Positions 58,544 to 64,000 of a DNA stretch of 64,000 nucleotides are shown piece by piece. Each line of letters begins with the position of its first letter. Positions within the stretch are counted from its first letter, which is position 1. Location: assembly GCA_014904985.1 (NCBI GenBank), contig MU129016.1:1-64000 (forward strand). Direction: 5' to 3'. The notes below the pieces were generated by a model. The model did no database searches and was not told the origin of the DNA. It saw nothing but the letters and a program-made list of their open reading frames with translations. Made by a program: the position numbers and the translations under genes. Source of the stretch: Hydnum rufescens UP504. Lineage: Eukaryota; Basidiomycota; Agaricomycetes; Cantharellales; Hydnaceae.

Positions 58544-59897
58544 TTACTGAGACTTCGCCTCCCTCGCCAGCTTTTTGAGTGCCCGAGCGCGTAGATCTTT
58601 ATGCATACCATGAGTCACCCTCATGTAAATCCCCATCAAACCAACTTGTCGCAACACGAAATCAACAAGTGAGTGGGCCCAGTAAGGTGTTGTGTAGTAC
58701 GGAGAGCCCAGAGCACCGCAGGGCAAACCGATGCGAGAAAGAACAGCACGAACGTAAGTGCTTGGAAGAGGTGTCAGCGCTGATGGCTTTCGAATCTTGG
58801 ACATAGCAGAGACCTAGAGCGACAAGTCAACATGAATGTAATCCAGGGACCCGGAGCTCGAGACATACAACCCAAAAAGTATTAACGTGTTGCACAAGGA
58901 CGCCTGTGGATCGGAGTTCCTCCCCAAGTGCCTGAGACCATGTGGCGAGGAAGGCCTTTGCACCGGCATATGTTGCTAACATGGGCGATGGAACAGCGGC
59001 CGCAAAAGACCCTATGTTGAGAATTAAACCGCTCTTCCTGAAGACCCAAATAATCTCAAGGAAGGGTCTAGCTCAAGTCTAATTAAATCATACCGGGCAA
59101 CGAGGGAAGGCAGGATGATCGAAGTGACGCGTAGGGTTGCCTTCACATTGATCTCGATGATATCTTGGATCGCTTCCAGCGTAGTATCCTGGAAGTAGAC
59201 TGGAAAATCATGCGAACGCCCTACATTATTTACTGAAGGGGTATGTTAATTGAGCGACGACATTGAGAGATAGTGGATTAGGCACCTAGGACGCCAATCT
59301 CAAGACCAGAAATGAGAGAAGCAAGTCCTTCGTAAGCTTTCTCGTCAGGAGCGGAGAAGTCAATGGCGTGTATTTTCGTTTGATTTCCATACTTTGCTTC
59401 TATTGCAAACGTTAGAACAGGATGCACCAAAAAAGGACCATTGCATACCGATTTCAGAACCGACAGTGTTAAGCTTATCAAGGGTTGCGAGACACTAATA
59501 CGACATTGAAGCCAGCCTTTGCCAACTGGTTCGCAAACTCTCTTCCAATACCGTCAGTTGCTCCAGTGACAACTACAACCTCAAAAGGTATTTCAGTGGC
59601 AGCCCCTGTATATTCAATATCATTAGCCCCCACCGGCCCAGACCCCCTTCTTGGCTCCGTATGTCTTCAGCTGTGAAAATGATCTGGGGTCACTACCTCT
59701 GAGCCGTCGAGGATAACGAGTAACCTAACACTAATTCCCCGGAGGACGAAAGTTTGCAAGAGAACTCGAAGAGCGGAGAACAAGAAACTTGCTAGACTGA
59801 GACCGCCCAGAGCCCCAAGAGATAGCGCGATTAGAGGATACTGCGTTACTGAGATCGTGCAGACTTTGAGCACCCCAAGTACATTCATAAACAGCAC
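58544..59897 (-). CDS. Very-long-chain 3-ketoacyl-CoA reductase (microsomal beta-keto reductase)
   Basis: Minus-strand exons: an N-terminal membrane span and [14 protein letters not shown] (59897-59730), [12 protein letters not shown] (near 59670), and [20 protein letters not shown] with the TGxxxGIG NADPH site (near 59590-59530). Next are [20 protein letters not shown] (near 59400), [20 protein letters not shown] (near 59240-59190) and [15 protein letters not shown] with the YxxxK catalytic pair (near 58985-58940). The final exon runs [20 protein letters not shown] to a basic end with stop 58544-58546. This is the Ifa38/KAR family, which reduces 3-ketoacyl-CoA in ER fatty-acid elongation. 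At 59483-59486 a GGG run (CCC in the gene) has one base too many, breaking the frame after VLVSRN. In an essential enzyme this is most simply a sequence error. Confidence 0.87.
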
Positions 59898-60070
59898 GAG
59901 TGCATAAAATTCACATACGGAGCCTGGAAATGTCGGACGCAGACTTTGTCTCTGAGGGCAACATTGGAAAGTCGTTGAGATGGCCTATAGCAGGAACAGA
60001 GCAAGAATAATCGAACGGGTTGTGGGGTCCCCAATTCAAACCACTCAACACCGGCATCGGGACACCAGGG
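59898..60070. promoter_or_regulatory. Short divergent promoter between ketoreductase and PEX1
   Basis: Only about 173 bp separate the predicted start codons of the ketoreductase (-) and PEX1 (+), so they probably share a bidirectional promoter. No specific elements are recognised. Confidence 0.4.

Positions 60071-64000
<3,930 letters not shown>

Overview
This window is nuclear DNA of a filamentous fungus, most likely an agaricomycete basidiomycete. The evidence is dense short introns of about 50-90 bp with GT...AG ends, NACHT-WD40 receptors with a glycine-rich N-terminus, agaricomycete-style F-box proteins, a tyrosine-kinase-like kinase with an HGDLRG catalytic loop, and fungal versions of ICE2, PEX1 and the fatty-acid-elongation ketoreductase. 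The cassette and gene families would fit a Rhizoctonia/Ceratobasidium-like genome, but I cannot assign a genus from sequence alone.

Region 1 (1-27.4 kb) is a decayed tandem array of one multigene cassette. The unit order is [F-box-like gene] - [flavin monooxygenase-like gene] - [NACHT-WD40 NLR] - [conserved trailing segment], repeated about every 7-8 kb. Four NLR loci are visible: 1919-5751 (broken), 9431-9864 (internally deleted scar), 14184-18028 (nearly complete, two lesions) and 21589-25432 (best preserved). The leftmost F-box-like copy is inverted. The third unit has lost most of its F-box-like gene to about 1.6 kb of unrelated DNA, and its monooxygenase tail carries a 284-bp TA-flanked inverted-repeat element. 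The WD40 region of copies 1 and 3 is strikingly depleted of CpG relative to copy 4, and copy 3 carries a CGA-to-TGA stop there.

Region 2 (27.9-38.1 kb) starts with an ICE2 endoplasmic-reticulum membrane protein gene. A tandem duplication of about 4 kb follows; each unit has a fungal TKL-type kinase gene (+) convergent with a cyanamide hydratase-like HD-domain gene (-). The hydratase looks intact in the first copy and broken in the second; the kinase is the reverse.

Region 3 (38.1-64 kb) is more ordinary. After about 3 kb with no confident gene come an F-box/LRR-like gene, a divergent SH3BGR/glutaredoxin-like gene with an 11-nt microexon, a 3.2-kb tandem duplication of another F-box gene, a PI-PLC X-domain gene, a small single-membrane-span protein, a J-domain membrane protein, a proline-rich disordered ORF, the very-long-chain 3-ketoacyl-CoA reductase, and PEX1 running off the right edge.

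Caution: single-base frameshifts also occur in genes expected to be essential or conserved single-copy (ketoreductase, PEX1), often in short homopolymers. Some isolated frameshifts in the array may therefore be sequence or assembly errors rather than real lesions. Heavily degraded copies (NLR copy 1, the monooxygenases, the F-box-like copies) cannot be explained that way.
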